From assembly GCF_030296675.1 (NCBI RefSeq), contig NZ_AP027736.1, forward strand, positions 682,001 to 746,000: a stretch of 64,000 nt of DNA, written 5' to 3'. Under the pieces are notes generated by a model. That model was not told where the DNA came from. It did not search any database and saw nothing but the letters and a program-made list of their open reading frames with translations. Below, piece by piece: positions 50,847 to 60,906 of this stretch (position 1 is its first letter; each line of letters opens with the position of its first letter). Origin of the DNA: Demequina sediminis (lineage in GTDB: Bacteria; Actinomycetota; Actinomycetes; Actinomycetales; Demequinaceae). The translations under genes and the position numbers were made by a program.

Positions 50847-51908
50847 ATGGCGGCCCGCAAGGCTCAGACCCGTCCGACGATCGCCCTGATCGCCGAGCGC
50901 GTGGGTGTCTCGCCTGGTGCCGTCTCGTATGCCCTCAACGGGAGACCCGGGGTCTCGGACGAGACGCGCGCACGGATCCTCGAGGTCGCGCGTGAAGTGG
51001 GGTGGGTGCCGAGCACCGCGGCGAGGGCCCTGCGTGGCGGGGGAGCGGCCACGGTCGGCCTGGTCATCACGCGCGAGCCGCAGATGCTGGGCATTGAGCC
51101 GTTCTTCATGTCCTTCATCGCGGGCATCGAGCAGGTCATCTCCGAGCAGGGCTTCGCGCTCCTGCTGCAGGTGACGCCCGATCCCGCGCGCGAGACCGCA
51201 ACCTACCGAGAGTGGTGGTCGGCGCGACGCGTCGACGGCATCTTTCTCACGGACCTCACGGTCGACGATCCTCGTCTCGCGATCCTCGAGGACATCGGAT
51301 TGCCCGCGGTCGTCGTGGGTGACCCGGCGTACGCCGGAGGACTGACCGCCGTCGGATCGGACGATGCCGGGGCGGCCGAGCAGGCCGTCGCGCGGCTCGC
51401 GCAGCTGGGCCACCGGCGCATCGCGCACGTCGCGGGCCCCGAGAGGTTCGTGCACACGCTTCGGCGCAGCGAGGCGATGCGCGCCGCCGGCGGGCGACTG
51501 GGCGTCGAGATCGTCGCGGAGATCCACACCGACTACACGTTCGACGACGGGGCCCGTGCCTGCGGCGCGCTGCTCAATCTCGAGCGCCGCCCCACAGCGA
51601 TGGTCTTCGACAACGACCTCACCGCGCTCGGGGCACTGCGAGCGGCGCGCACCCGCGGCGTCGACGTCCCCCGCGACCTGTCGCTTCTCGCGTGGGACGA
51701 CTCCCCTCTGTGCAGCCTCACGGAGCCGCCGCTCAGCGCGCTGAGCAGGGACGTGGCGGCCTACGGGGCCGAGGCGGCGCGTGCGCTGCTTGCCACCGTC
51801 AAGGGCCACGACGGAGCGCTTGCCTCCTCGATCAGCATCGCGACCCTCGTGGATCGCGGATCGCTCGGCCCGGCGCCGCACGACGTCGTCGCCGACGCCG
51901 CGTCGTAA
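50847..51908 (+). CDS. LacI family transcriptional regulator of the mannan island
   Basis: The 353-residue regulator has the N-terminal helix-turn-helix and hinge (TIALIAERVGVSPGAVSYAL, NGRPGVSDETRARILEVARE, STAARALRGG), with the usual minor-groove hinge at about residue 50-57. The periplasmic-binding-like effector domain follows (VGLVITREPQML, GIFLTDL, RPTAMVFDNDLTALGALRAA). ATG 50847 has a GAGGAGG ribosome site. The inducer is probably a mannose-containing oligosaccharide, judged only from the neighbours. Three matching palindromes flank the gene and are its probable operators. Confidence 0.92.
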   Translation: MAARKAQTRPTIALIAERVGVSPGAVSYALNGRPGVSDETRARILEVAREVGWVPSTAARALRGGGAATVGLVITREPQMLGIEPFFMSFIAGIEQVISEQGFALLLQVTPDPARETATYREWWSARRVDGIFLTDLTVDDPRLAILEDIGLPAVVVGDPAYAGGLTAVGSDDAGAAEQAVARLAQLGHRRIAHVAGPERFVHTLRRSEAMRAAGGRLGVEIVAEIHTDYTFDDGARACGALLNLERRPTAMVFDNDLTALGALRAARTRGVDVPRDLSLLAWDDSPLCSLTEPPLSALSRDVAAYGAEAARALLATVKGHDGALASSISIATLVDRGSLGPAPHDVVADAAS

Positions 51909-51945
51909 CCAGTTGTCCGGGAGTCAGACCTTCTCGCGACGGCCA

Positions 51946-51960
51946 CTGTAACGATTAAGT
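51946..51960. promoter_or_regulatory. Putative LacI-family operator 2
   Basis: On the minus strand the sequence reads ACTTAATCGTTACAG, sharing ACTTAATCG and the final AG with operator 3. The CG centres of operators 2 and 3 are 47 bp apart, which would allow looping or cooperative binding. Confidence 0.5.
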
Positions 51961-51992
51961 AACAACGACTGCCGGTAAGGGCGACTCTGCGA

Positions 51993-52007
51993 CTTAATCG
52001 ATATAGT
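51993..52007 (+). promoter_or_regulatory. Putative LacI operator 3 overlapping the importer promoter
   Basis: CTTAATCGATATAG (51993-52006) overlaps TATAGT (52002-52007), a good -10 box 66 nt before the binding-protein gene. A bound repressor would occlude RNA polymerase. Confidence 0.6.
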
Positions 52008-52073
52008 TGCGAGTGCCGCAGACGCGGTGCCTCCGCGATGCGGCGGTAGGCAGGTCCTGACAGGAGAACATCA

Positions 52074-53409
52074 ATGAAGATGCGCAATGTGGCCGCGTTC
52101 GCGGCGACCACGGGCCTCATGCTCACGCTCGCGGCGTGCAGCGAAGGCTCCAGCACCCCCGAGGGGTCGTCCACGGGGGCGCCTCGGGTGCGACCCTTGA
52201 GGGCGACATCACGTTCCTCACCAACCGCACTGACCTCCAGGAGAACGGCACGTTTGACGAGTACGTCGCGACGTTCCAGGAGGAGTACCCCTGATCAACG
52301 TCAACGTCGAGGGCATCACCAACTACGCCGACGACGTCCGCACGCGCATGAGCACCCCCAACGGCTACGGCGACGTGCTCATGATTCCCGCCTCGGTTCC
52401 CGCCGAGGAATTCCCGACGTTCTTCGAGCCGCTCGGCACGGTGGACGAGCTCTCGGAGACCTACCGATTCCAGGCTCCGGCGAGCTTCGACGGCACGCAG
52501 TACGGCATCGCGCTCGGCGGCAACGCCAACGGCGTGCTGTACAACACCGCGGTGTGGGCCGAGGCAGGCATCACGGAGATGCCGACCTCGTCCGAGGACT
52601 TCCTCGCGGCGCTGCAGAAGATCGCGGATTCGACCGACGCCATCCCGCTGTACACCAACTACAAGGACGGTTGGCCGCTCGGGGGGCAGTGGTTCGCGAA
52701 CGTCGGCGCGGTCTCGGGCAACGTCGAGGCGCAGAACGAGATGATCCACGATGAGTCGCCGTGGGTTGAGGGCAAGGACGCGTACGTGATCGACTCCGTG
52801 CTCTACGACGCGGTCGCTGCCGGCCTCACCGAGCCCGACCCGCTCACCACCAACTGGGAGCAGTCGAAGGGCGACTTCGCGACCGGAAAGATCGCGACGA
52901 TGGTGCTCGGCTCGTGGGCGATCTCGCAGTTCCAGGCCGCAGCGACCGACGCGGGTGCTGACCCCTCGAACGTGGGCTTCATGGCCTGGCCGGCCACTGC
53001 GGAGGACGGCGTGCAGTACGCGACCATCGGTGGCGACTACAACCTCGCGATCAACGTGAACTCCTCCCACAAGGAGGCGGCGCGCGCGTGGATGGACTTC
53101 CTGCTCGAGGACTCGGGCTTCACCGACGACCAGGGCATGATCTCCGCGCTCATGACCGCGCCGCTGCCCGCCAACCTCGCCTCCCTCGAGGAGAACTCGG
53201 TCGAGCTCATCGAGGCAGCGCCCGCACCTGCGGGCGAGGAGGGACTGCTCAACCAGATCGCGGACACGTCCAAGGTCGACGTGTGGGGCAACCTCTACCG
53301 TCAGCAGCTGGTCGACGTGGCCCGTGGTCAGGCCGACGGTGACAAGGACTCGTTCTTCGCCGACCTCAACGCCCGCTGGGCCGAGGCCGTGCAGGAGCTC
53401 GCGTCCTGA
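52074..53409 (+). CDS. ABC sugar importer, extracellular binding lipoprotein (two frameshifts)
   Basis: This family 1 solute-binding protein has a lipoprotein signal (GLMLTLAACSEG, lipid Cys22), a Ser/Gly linker, then DITFLTNRTDLQENGTFDEY, GYGDVLMIPASVPAEEF, YGIALGGNANGVLYNTAVWA and MVLGSWAISQFQAA. The frame breaks twice: one G lost from GGGGG at 52175-52179 and one C lost from CCCC at 52288-52291. With both restored the protein is about 445 residues. It should capture manno-oligosaccharides for the two downstream permeases. No ATPase gene is nearby, so a shared MsiK-type ATPase is likely. Confidence 0.9.
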
Positions 53410-53419
53410 TCTGACGCCT

Positions 53420-53450
53420 CCGGCGCCTGCGGGCATCCCGCGGGCGCCGG
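53420..53450 (+). promoter_or_regulatory. Intercistronic hairpin after the binding-protein gene
   Basis: CCGGCGCCTGCGGG (53420-53433) and CCCGCGGGCGCCGG (53437-53450) form a 14-bp stem with one G-U pair and a 3-nt loop. Such hairpins often let the binding protein be made in excess over the permeases. Confidence 0.6.
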
Positions 53451-53490
53451 GGGCCGCCTCACTCACCCCCACTCATCCTCGAGGAGCATC

Positions 53491-54443
53491 ATGTCGGTCA
53501 CGGCGAACGGTTCGCTGCGCGCGGGCGTCCCGGACACCCAGGACTCGGTCAGGGAGCGCCCACCGCGCCCCCGCAAGGGTTGGTTGTTGAGCAGGCTCAC
53601 GCCGTATCTCTTTGTCGCGGTGGCGGTGGGACTGCTGGTCCTGCTCACCTACATCCCCGCGGCCAACATGATCTGGTACAGCCTCAACGACTGGACCGGA
53701 TTCGGTCCCGTCGACGACTTCGTGGGCCTCGACAACTACGTCGCGGTCTTCACCGACCCCGCCATCTTCGGCGTGTTCGGCGTGAGCCTGTATTACTTCG
53801 CCGCATCGTTCCTGCAGATGGGTCTCGCGCTGTACTTCGCTACGTTGCTGAGCTTCAACACGAAGTTCTCGAGCTTCTTCCGCGGCATCCTGTTCTTCCC
53901 CTACCTCATGAACGGCGTCGCGATCGGCTTCGTCTTCCTCTACCTGTTCCAGCCGGGCGGCACGCTCGACACCGTCCTCGCGTGGTTCGGGATGGCGGAG
54001 ACCCCCAGTGGCTGGGTGACGCCTCGATCGCGAACTACTCGCTGGCGGGGACCTCGGTGTGGCGGTACACCGGCCTGAACTTCGTGCTCTTCCTCGGCGC
54101 GATCCAGTCGATCCCCGGCGACATCTACGAGGCCGCTGATCTCGACGGCGCGAACCGCTGGCAGCAGTTCAAGCACATCATCTTCCCTGGCATCCGACGG
54201 ATCATCGGGCTGTCGTTCATTCTTGCGGTGGCGGGCAGCCTGTCCGTCTTCGAGATCCCTTACATCATGACAGGCGGCGCCAATGGCACCTCGACCTTCG
54301 TGATCCAGACCATTCAAACCGCGTTCCAGTTCCGGCAGGTCGGGCTCGCGTCGGCGATGGCCGTCGTGCTGCTCGCGATCGTGCTGTTCGTGACCTGGGT
54401 CCAGCGGAAGTTCTTCCCCGACGAGAAGGTGGACCTCACGTGA
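53491..54443 (+). CDS. ABC sugar importer permease, UgpA/MalF-like (frameshifted)
   Basis: This six-helix membrane subunit has a first helix at LTPYLFVAVAVGLLVLLTYI; the second half contains the EAA loop DIYEAADLDGANRWQQFKHI IFPGIRR that contacts the ATPase. The frame breaks in CCCCC at 54002-54006; one C restores AETPQWLGDASIANYSLAGT and a protein of about 317 residues. ATG 53491 has GAGGAG upstream. It overlaps the second permease by 4 bases. Confidence 0.92.
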
Positions 54444-55258
54444 AGCGCACGCTTGCCAGCACATTCAAGTACGCGTCGCTCGTCGGCGCCGTGGTCGTGG
54501 TGCTCCTGCCCCTCGTGGTGGTGGTGTTCGCCAGCTTCAAGACCAAGGAGGAGTACGCGAACTCCGGTCCGCTCACTCCGCCCACCAACTGGCTCAATTT
54601 CCAGAACTTTATCGACGCCGCCGTCAAGAGCGACATGGTGTCCGGCCTCATCAACACGTCAATCGTGCTGGCGATCTCGCTCACGGGCACGATCATCATC
54701 GGCACCATGGCGGCCTACGCCGTGGATCGGTTTGACTTCCGTGGCAAGAAGTTGGTGATGGGCATGTTCCTGGTCGCGACCCTCATCCCGAGTGTGACCA
54801 GCCAGGTCGCGACGTTCCAGATCATCTCCGGCCTGGGCCTGTACAACACCAAGGCCGCGCTGGTGCTGCTCTTCATGGGCACGGACATCATCGCGATCTA
54901 CATCTTCATCCAGTTCATGCAGTCGATCCCCGTCGCTCTCGACGAGGCCGCGATGATCGACGGCGCCAACCGCTGGACCATCTACTGGCGCGTGATCCTG
55001 CCGCTGCTCAAGCCCGCGATCGCGACCGTGGTGATCGTGAAGGGCATCGCGATCTACAACGAGTTCTACCTTCCCTTCCTCTATCTGCCATCCGAGGGCC
55101 TGATCTCGACATCGCTCTTCAGATTCAAGGGCCCCTATGGGGGGCAGTGGGAGCTCATCACCGCGGCCACCGTGCTGGTCGTGATTCCCACCGTGATCGC
55201 CTTCGTCCTCCTGCAGAAGTGGATCTACCGAGGACTGACCCAGGGAGCCGTCAAGTGA
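54440..55258 (+). CDS. ABC sugar importer permease, UgpE/MalG-like
   Basis: The 272-residue intact membrane protein has six helices and the EAA motif VALDEAAMIDGANRWTIYWR. The opening helix is YASLVGAVVVVLLPLVVVVF. The GTG at 54440 overlaps the previous stop, and its own stop overlaps the GH2 start (GTGA). It pairs with the preceding permease to form the channel for the lipoprotein-bound oligosaccharide. Confidence 0.94.
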   Translation: MKRTLASTFKYASLVGAVVVVLLPLVVVVFASFKTKEEYANSGPLTPPTNWLNFQNFIDAAVKSDMVSGLINTSIVLAISLTGTIIIGTMAAYAVDRFDFRGKKLVMGMFLVATLIPSVTSQVATFQIISGLGLYNTKAALVLLFMGTDIIAIYIFIQFMQSIPVALDEAAMIDGANRWTIYWRVILPLLKPAIATVVIVKGIAIYNEFYLPFLYLPSEGLISTSLFRFKGPYGGQWELITAATVLVVIPTVIAFVLLQKWIYRGLTQGAVK

Positions 55259-57764
55259 ACCCCGATCGCACGCTCGCGCCAGCAGCGCCCACCACGGAGC
55301 GCGCGGCACACTCGGAGTGGACGCTCCACCTCGTGGACCCGGCACCTGACGCCCCTGTGGCTGCCGTGCGGGCCCTCTCGCGCGGGATCCCTACGCGTGT
55401 TCCCGGCAGCGTGCTGGGCACGCTCATCGACGCTGGACTCGCCACCGACGTCACGGTCAACGGCACCGAGGAGCAGGTGGCCTGGGCCGCCGCCTCGACG
55501 TGGGCGTACCGGACGTCGATTCCCAAGCGCGGGGACGGTGCCCACGTGCGCGTCGTGTTCGAGGGCATCGACACGATCGCCACCGTCACGGTCGACGGCA
55601 ATGCCGTCCTCGAGGCGGACGACATGTTCCACCGCTGGGTCGTCGATCTGGGCAGGGACGATGCTCCGGGTGCCTGGGACGTCGAGGTCGAGTTGCGCCC
55701 CGCCGAGCCCGTCGCGCGGGCCGCGGAGGCGGTCGCGCCCCTGCCGCGCGCCGACATGTACGAGATCCCGTTCAACCAGGTGCGCAAGATGGCGTGCTCG
55801 TTCGGCTGGGACTGGGGACCGACGACGATGACGGCCGGCCTGTATCGCGGGGTTCAGGTTGAGCGCGAGGGTGCGGGGCGAATCCTGCGGACCCTGCTGA
55901 GCCCCACGTGGCGCGGCGGCGCGGTGTTGGGTGACGGTGCCGTGCTGCGCGGAAGCGTCGTCGTCGAGGGTGCGGTCGACCGCGTGGTGGTGCGCGTGAG
56001 CGCGCCGGGGAGGAGCCTCCGCTGCTGCAATACGTGGCGTCGGTCGACACCGCGAGCGTGTCCTTCGAGCTCGAGGTTCCCGGCGCGTCGCGGTGGGACG
56101 TGAGGGGCCGCGGCGAGCAGCCGCTCTACGACGTGAGCGTCGAGGCGATCGGCGCGCACGGTGAGGCGATCGACGCGGCCGCGCGCAGGGTGGGCTTCCG
56201 TGCGGTGGCACTGGTCCAGGAGCCGGATGCCGCGGGGCGCCGCTTCGAGATCCACGTCAACGGCGCGCGCGTCTGGGCACGCGGATTCAACTGGATCCCT
56301 GCGGATGTGCTTCCCGAGCGGGTCACGCGAGAGCGGGTGAGGTCGCTGGTGGCGGAGGCGGCCGCCACGGGCGCGACGATGCTGCGGGTGTGGGGCGGCG
56401 GGATCATCGAGTCGGACGACTTCTACGACGCGTGTGACGAGCTCGGCATCCTCGTGTGGCAGGACTACTCGTTTGCGTGCGCCGCGTACGCGGAGGATGA
56501 GGACCAGGTGGCGCGCGTGCGCCGCGAGGTCGAGGATGCCGTGGTCCGCGTCGGTCATCGTGCGTCGCTCGCGCTGTGGTGCGGATGCAACGAGAACCTG
56601 TGGGGCTACGAGGACTGGGGCTGGAAGGAGAAACTGAACGGCGCAGGATGGGGCGCCCACCTGTACCACGACGTCATCCCCGGCGTCCTGGCCGCGCTCG
56701 ACCCGCATCGTCCCTACATCCCCGGCTCGCCGTTCTCGCCCGATCCCGACCGCCACCCCAACGACGAGACCCAGGGCACCACCCACCACTGGGACACGTG
56801 GGACCAGCTCGACTACGTCCACTTCGAGGACAAGCGCTCGCGCTTCGCGTCCGAATTCGGATGGCAGGCGCCGGCCTCGTGGGCGACGCTCGTCACGGGA
56901 ATCGGCCACGAGCCGACGAGCGGAGCGGATCCCGACCTGCAGCGCCTGCAGAAGCATCCCGAGGGCGCCGCCGCGCTCGACCGCGCTATTGCCGATCACG
57001 TCCCGCACCCGCCTACGGACGGCCGCGGCTGGTACCTCGCGACTCAGTTGGTGCAGGCGCGCGCACTCCGCGCCGCGATCGGACGCTTCAGGAGCCTGCA
57101 CGACACGTGCTCGGGCGCCCTGTGGTGGCAGCTCGACGACTGCTGGCCGGCGATGTCGTGGTCCGTCATCGACGCGGCGGGACGGCGCAAACTCGCGTGG
57201 TATGCGGCCGCCGAGGTGATGGCGGCGCGTGCCGTGATCACCACCGCGGACGGCGACCCGCATGGGCTCACCCTCGTCAACGACGTGCCCGAGGCATGGC
57301 AGGTCACCGGACGGCTGGCGGTGGTGGATGAGCGAGGAACCATCCTTCACGAGGACAGGCTCGACGTGACGGTGCCCGCCGACGGTCACGCCGTGGTGCG
57401 ACCGACCGTGGTGCCGGCCGGCGCCGCGGCAATCGTGGTCGACGCCGGAGAGCTGCGCGCCGCACGGTGGATTGTTCCCGACCTCGCGCTCTCCCACCCC
57501 GAAGCCGCTCTCGAGATCGAGGCGGTCGAGGTCGCTCGCGGGCGCGTCGACATCGCGGTGAGGGCCGAGTCCCTGGTGCGCGACCTCGTGATCCTCGCGG
57601 AGACGGAGCCCGGCCTCGGGGACGCATGCGCCGACCGCCAACTGGTTCTCCTCCTGCCCGGCGAGCGCGCTACGCTCACCGTGCGCGGCGAGGGCGTGGA
57701 GGCCCTCGACCCGTCGCGGTGGGCGTGCCTGCTCGCGGCGGGGACGGCGCTCAGGATCTCGTAG
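55255..57764 (+). CDS. GH2 beta-mannosidase (frameshifted)
   Basis: This is an intracellular exo-beta-mannosidase of glycoside hydrolase family 2. The N-terminal sugar-binding domain is residues 1-190 (WAYRTSIPKRGDGAHVRVVF), an Ig-like domain follows, then the TIM barrel with RGFNWIPADVLPER, LRVWGGGIIESDDFYDACDE, acid/base Glu447 in GCNENLWGYED and nucleophile Glu534 in ASEFGWQAP. The barrel resembles beta-mannosidases more than galactosidases. The frame breaks in GGGG at 56007-56010; one G restores VSAPGEEPPLLQYVASVD and about 836 residues. The GTG overlaps the permease stop. It releases mannose from the non-reducing end. Confidence 0.92.
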
Positions 57765-57773
57765 GAGCGATCG

Positions 57774-58760
57774 ATGCCCTTCTCCGACATGAGCCGCGAG
57801 GCGCTCGAGTCGTACCGTCCCGACCTGCCGGCGCCCGCCGACTTCGACGAGCGCTGGACGGCGACCCTCGCCGAGGCGCGCGCGGCGGGAGGCGAGGTTG
57901 CGGTGACTCCCGTCGACGCGGGACTCGCGCTGATCGAGGCCTCGGACGTGACGTTCCCCGGCTTCGGCGGTGACCCGGTGCGCGCGTGGTGGCTGCGTCC
58001 GCGCGGGCTGACGGCCACTGCGCCGGTCGTGGTCGAGTTCAACGGCTACGGTGGCGGCCGCGGGCTGGTGCACGAGCGACTCCTATGGGCCGCCGCCGGC
58101 TACCACTACGTGTTCATGGACACGCGCGGGCAGGGATCCGCATGGGGCAACGGCGGCGACACCGCAGACGCGTCGGGCGGCGGGGACGCGGGCGCCCCCG
58201 CCCTCCCCGGCTTCATGACCAGGGGAGTGCGCGAAGTCGAGACGTACTACTTCCGCCGCCTCCTCACCGACGCCGCGCGCTGCGTCGACGCGGTGCGCAC
58301 CCTGCCAGGGATCGATCCGACGCGCGTCGTGGTCGCAGGAGCGAGCCAAGGAGGAGGCCTCGCGATCGCGGCCGCCGGGCTCGTGCCCGATGTCGCGGGC
58401 GCCCTGGTCGACGTGCCGTTCCTGTGCCACATCGAGCGCGGCGTGCGCGTCGCCGAGCACGACCCATATCAGGAGATCGCCCGCTACCTCGCGGTGCACA
58501 GGGACCGCGAGGAGGAAACCTTCCGCACCCTCGCCTACGTGGATGGCGTGCACCACGCCGCCCGCGCCCAGGCGCCCGCGCTGTTCTCGGTCGCGCTGCG
58601 CGATGACGTCTGCCCGCCGTCGACCGTCTACGCCGCCTATCACGCGTGGGCGGGGCCCGCGCAGATGGTGGTGTACCCGTACAACGGACACGAGGGCGGC
58701 CAGGCGTATCAGCAGCGCCGCCAGCTCACGTTCCTCGACCACCTGTGGGAGAACCGATGA
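57774..58760 (+). CDS. CE7-family acetyl esterase (cephalosporin C deacetylase-like)
   Basis: The 328-residue alpha/beta hydrolase of carbohydrate esterase family 7 shows the RGQG motif (FMDTRGQGSAWG), nucleophile Ser191 in VAGASQGGGLAIAA, Asp in VALRDDVCPPSTVY and His in YPYNGHEGG. The family removes acetyl groups from short xylo- or manno-oligosaccharides inside the cell. No signal peptide is seen. In this context it probably deacetylates mannan fragments (inference). It starts 9 nt after GH2 and overlaps the epimerase gene by 4 bases. Confidence 0.9.
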   Translation: MPFSDMSREALESYRPDLPAPADFDERWTATLAEARAAGGEVAVTPVDAGLALIEASDVTFPGFGGDPVRAWWLRPRGLTATAPVVVEFNGYGGGRGLVHERLLWAAAGYHYVFMDTRGQGSAWGNGGDTADASGGGDAGAPALPGFMTRGVREVETYYFRRLLTDAARCVDAVRTLPGIDPTRVVVAGASQGGGLAIAAAGLVPDVAGALVDVPFLCHIERGVRVAEHDPYQEIARYLAVHRDREEETFRTLAYVDGVHHAARAQAPALFSVALRDDVCPPSTVYAAYHAWAGPAQMVVYPYNGHEGGQAYQQRRQLTFLDHLWENR

Positions 58761-59995
58761 GCATCCCGGGAGACGCCGCCTACCTCGCCACGCAGCGAGC
58801 CGACCTGTTGCGCTTCATGGCTGGCGCGCGCAGGCCCGACGGCTTTGGCTGGCTCGACGAGCTTGGCGAGGTCGACACGGCCCGGCCAGTGGAGCTGTGG
58901 ATCACGTGTCGTATGACCCACGTGGCCGCGCTCGGCGTGCTCGCGAACGAGCCGCCGGCCGCGGGCGGTCCCGACCGCGCGGAGCTGGCAGCGCTCGCCG
59001 CGCACGGCGTCGCGTCGCTCGCGGGCCCCCTGCGCGACCACGCGAACGGCGGGTGGTTCGCCGCCGTGGTGGACGGCGCGGCCACGCTCGCGACGAAGCA
59101 GGCGTACGGACACGCCTTCGTCATCCTCGCGGCCTCCTCCGCCGCGAAGGCCGGGGTGCCGGGCGCCGATGCCCTGCTCGCCGAGGCACTGACGGTGTCC
59201 GCGGAGCGCTTCTGGGACGAGCGCGAGGGTCTCTCCGTCGAGGAGTGGGATGCCGCGTGGACAACGCTCGACACGTACCGGGGCGTCAATGCGAACATGC
59301 ACACCGTCGAGGCCTACCTCGCGGCGGGAGATGTCACCGCCGATGCCGTGTGGCACGAGCGCGCGGGTCGCATCGCGGCACGCGTCGCTGGCTGGGCGGC
59401 CGCGAACGACTGGCGCATTCCTGAGCACTTCGACGCGACCTGGACGCCGTTGCTCGAGCACAACAGGGACGAGCCGGCACATCCGTTCCGGCCGTACGGC
59501 GCGACGGTGGGGCACGGACTCGAGTGGGCGCGGCTCCTGCTGTCCGTCGACGCCACGCTCGGTGACGCGGCCCCCGCTGGCCTCCGCGAGGCCGCGGTTG
59601 CGCTGTACGACCGCGCCGTCGCGGACGGCTGGGACGCCGACGGCGCTCCGGGATTTGTCTATACGACCGACTGGTCGGGCGCACCGGTCGTGCGGTCCCG
59701 CATGCACTGGGTACTCGCGGAGGCGGTCAACGCGGCGGAGGCGCTGCGTCAGGTGACGGGACAGTCGCGCTACGCCGACGACGCCGCGCAGTGGTGGTCG
59801 TATGCCGATCGCGTCCTCATCGACCACGACCGCGGATCGTGGCACCACGAGCTCGACACGCACAACCGCCCGGCGGGCACCGTGTGGCCCGGCAAGCCCG
59901 ACGTCTACCACGCGTACCAGGCGGCGGTCTTGCCCGAGCTGCCGATCGCGCCGTCCTTCGCGACGGCCCTCGCGGTGCGTGGGGGCCTCGCGTGA
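58757..59995 (+). CDS. AGE-family mannose isomerase / mannose 2-epimerase
   Basis: The 412-residue (alpha/alpha)6-barrel protein belongs to the N-acylglucosamine 2-epimerase superfamily. Family motifs: LWITCRMTHVAALGV, TLDTYRGVNANMHTVEA, His253 in GATVGHGLEWARLLL and His385 in KPDVYHAYQA, which correspond to the two catalytic His of YihS-type aldose-ketose isomerases. YihS-like members interconvert mannose, fructose and glucose; others epimerise mannose or cellobiose. With a sugar kinase next, mannose to fructose is the likeliest reaction, but glucose is possible. Overlaps at both ends imply tight coupling. Confidence 0.88.
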   Translation: MSIPGDAAYLATQRADLLRFMAGARRPDGFGWLDELGEVDTARPVELWITCRMTHVAALGVLANEPPAAGGPDRAELAALAAHGVASLAGPLRDHANGGWFAAVVDGAATLATKQAYGHAFVILAASSAAKAGVPGADALLAEALTVSAERFWDEREGLSVEEWDAAWTTLDTYRGVNANMHTVEAYLAAGDVTADAVWHERAGRIAARVAGWAAANDWRIPEHFDATWTPLLEHNRDEPAHPFRPYGATVGHGLEWARLLLSVDATLGDAAPAGLREAAVALYDRAVADGWDADGAPGFVYTTDWSGAPVVRSRMHWVLAEAVNAAEALRQVTGQSRYADDAAQWWSYADRVLIDHDRGSWHHELDTHNRPAGTVWPGKPDVYHAYQAAVLPELPIAPSFATALAVRGGLA

Positions 59996-60906
59996 GCCGC
60001 GTGCTCGTCGTCGGGGAGTGCGTGCTCGACGAGGTCGAGACCGCCGACGGCACCGTGACGGCCCACCCGGGAGGCAGCCCCGCCAACGTCGCGGTGGGAC
60101 TTGCCCGATTGAGTCAGGACGCGACCCTGCTCACGGAGCTCGGAGACGACCCCGCCGGTGCCGCGATCCTCGCGCACCTCGCCGCGGCCGGCGTGACCAC
60201 GGCGTGCGCGGAGTCGTCGACAAGGACTCCCGTCGCCCGGGCCACGATCGGTCCCGACGGCGCCGCGACCTACGCATTCGACATCGCGTGGACGCTCGCC
60301 GGCGACCACGGCGCGCTCGTGGACGGCGCGACTCACGTGCACACCGGTTCGATAGCCGCACACATCGACCCCGGCGCGCGCGCGGTCGAGGACATCGTCG
60401 AGGCGGCACGGACACATGCGACCGTGAGCTACGACCCGAACGTGCGCGCGAGCCTGGTGGGCGAGCGCTCCGCCGTGGTGGACCGGACCGAGTGGATCGT
60501 GGCGCGTTCCGACGTGGTCAAGGCCAGCGACGAGGACCTCGACTGGCTCTACCCCGGCACTCCGGTGGCCGACGTCCTGCGCGCGTGGTGCGCGAGCGGT
60601 CCGTCGCTGGTGGTGGCCACGCTGGGCGCCGAGGGCTCACTCGCGTGCCTGAGGGGAGAGATCCTCGAGGTGGCGCCGCTTCGCGTCGACGTCGTCGACA
60701 CCGTCGGCGCGGGCGACTCCTACATGGCGGCGCTCGTCGATGGGCTCGCCCGCGCGGGCCTGGTCGGGCCCGGCGGCCGCGAGCGCCTCGCCGTGACCGA
60801 CGCCGCGACCGTACGCGGCGTGGTCGAGCGAGCCGCCCGTGCCGCCGCCATCACCGTGTCGCGCGCGGGAGCCAACCCGCCGACGCTCGCGGAGCTCGGT
60901 GAGTAG
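59992..60906 (+). CDS. PfkB-family carbohydrate kinase, probable fructokinase
   Basis: The 304-residue ribokinase-fold enzyme has the first signature HPGGSPANVAVGLARLS and the second, DTVGAGDSYMAALVDGLA, with the catalytic Asp in GAGD. VSYDPNVRASL is also typical of bacterial fructokinases. In this operon it would turn fructose made from mannose into fructose 6-phosphate, linking mannan use to glycolysis without a mannose kinase or ManA (inference). The GTG at 59992 overlaps the previous stop by 4 bases. Confidence 0.9.
   Translation: MSRVLVVGECVLDEVETADGTVTAHPGGSPANVAVGLARLSQDATLLTELGDDPAGAAILAHLAAAGVTTACAESSTRTPVARATIGPDGAATYAFDIAWTLAGDHGALVDGATHVHTGSIAAHIDPGARAVEDIVEAARTHATVSYDPNVRASLVGERSAVVDRTEWIVARSDVVKASDEDLDWLYPGTPVADVLRAWCASGPSLVVATLGAEGSLACLRGEILEVAPLRVDVVDTVGAGDSYMAALVDGLARAGLVGPGGRERLAVTDAATVRGVVERAARAAAITVSRAGANPPTLAELGE

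Noticed and set aside
55854..58073. Minus-strand open frame of 739 codons opposite GH2 and CE7
   Set aside because: Shadow frame; the plus strand has clear catalytic motifs throughout.
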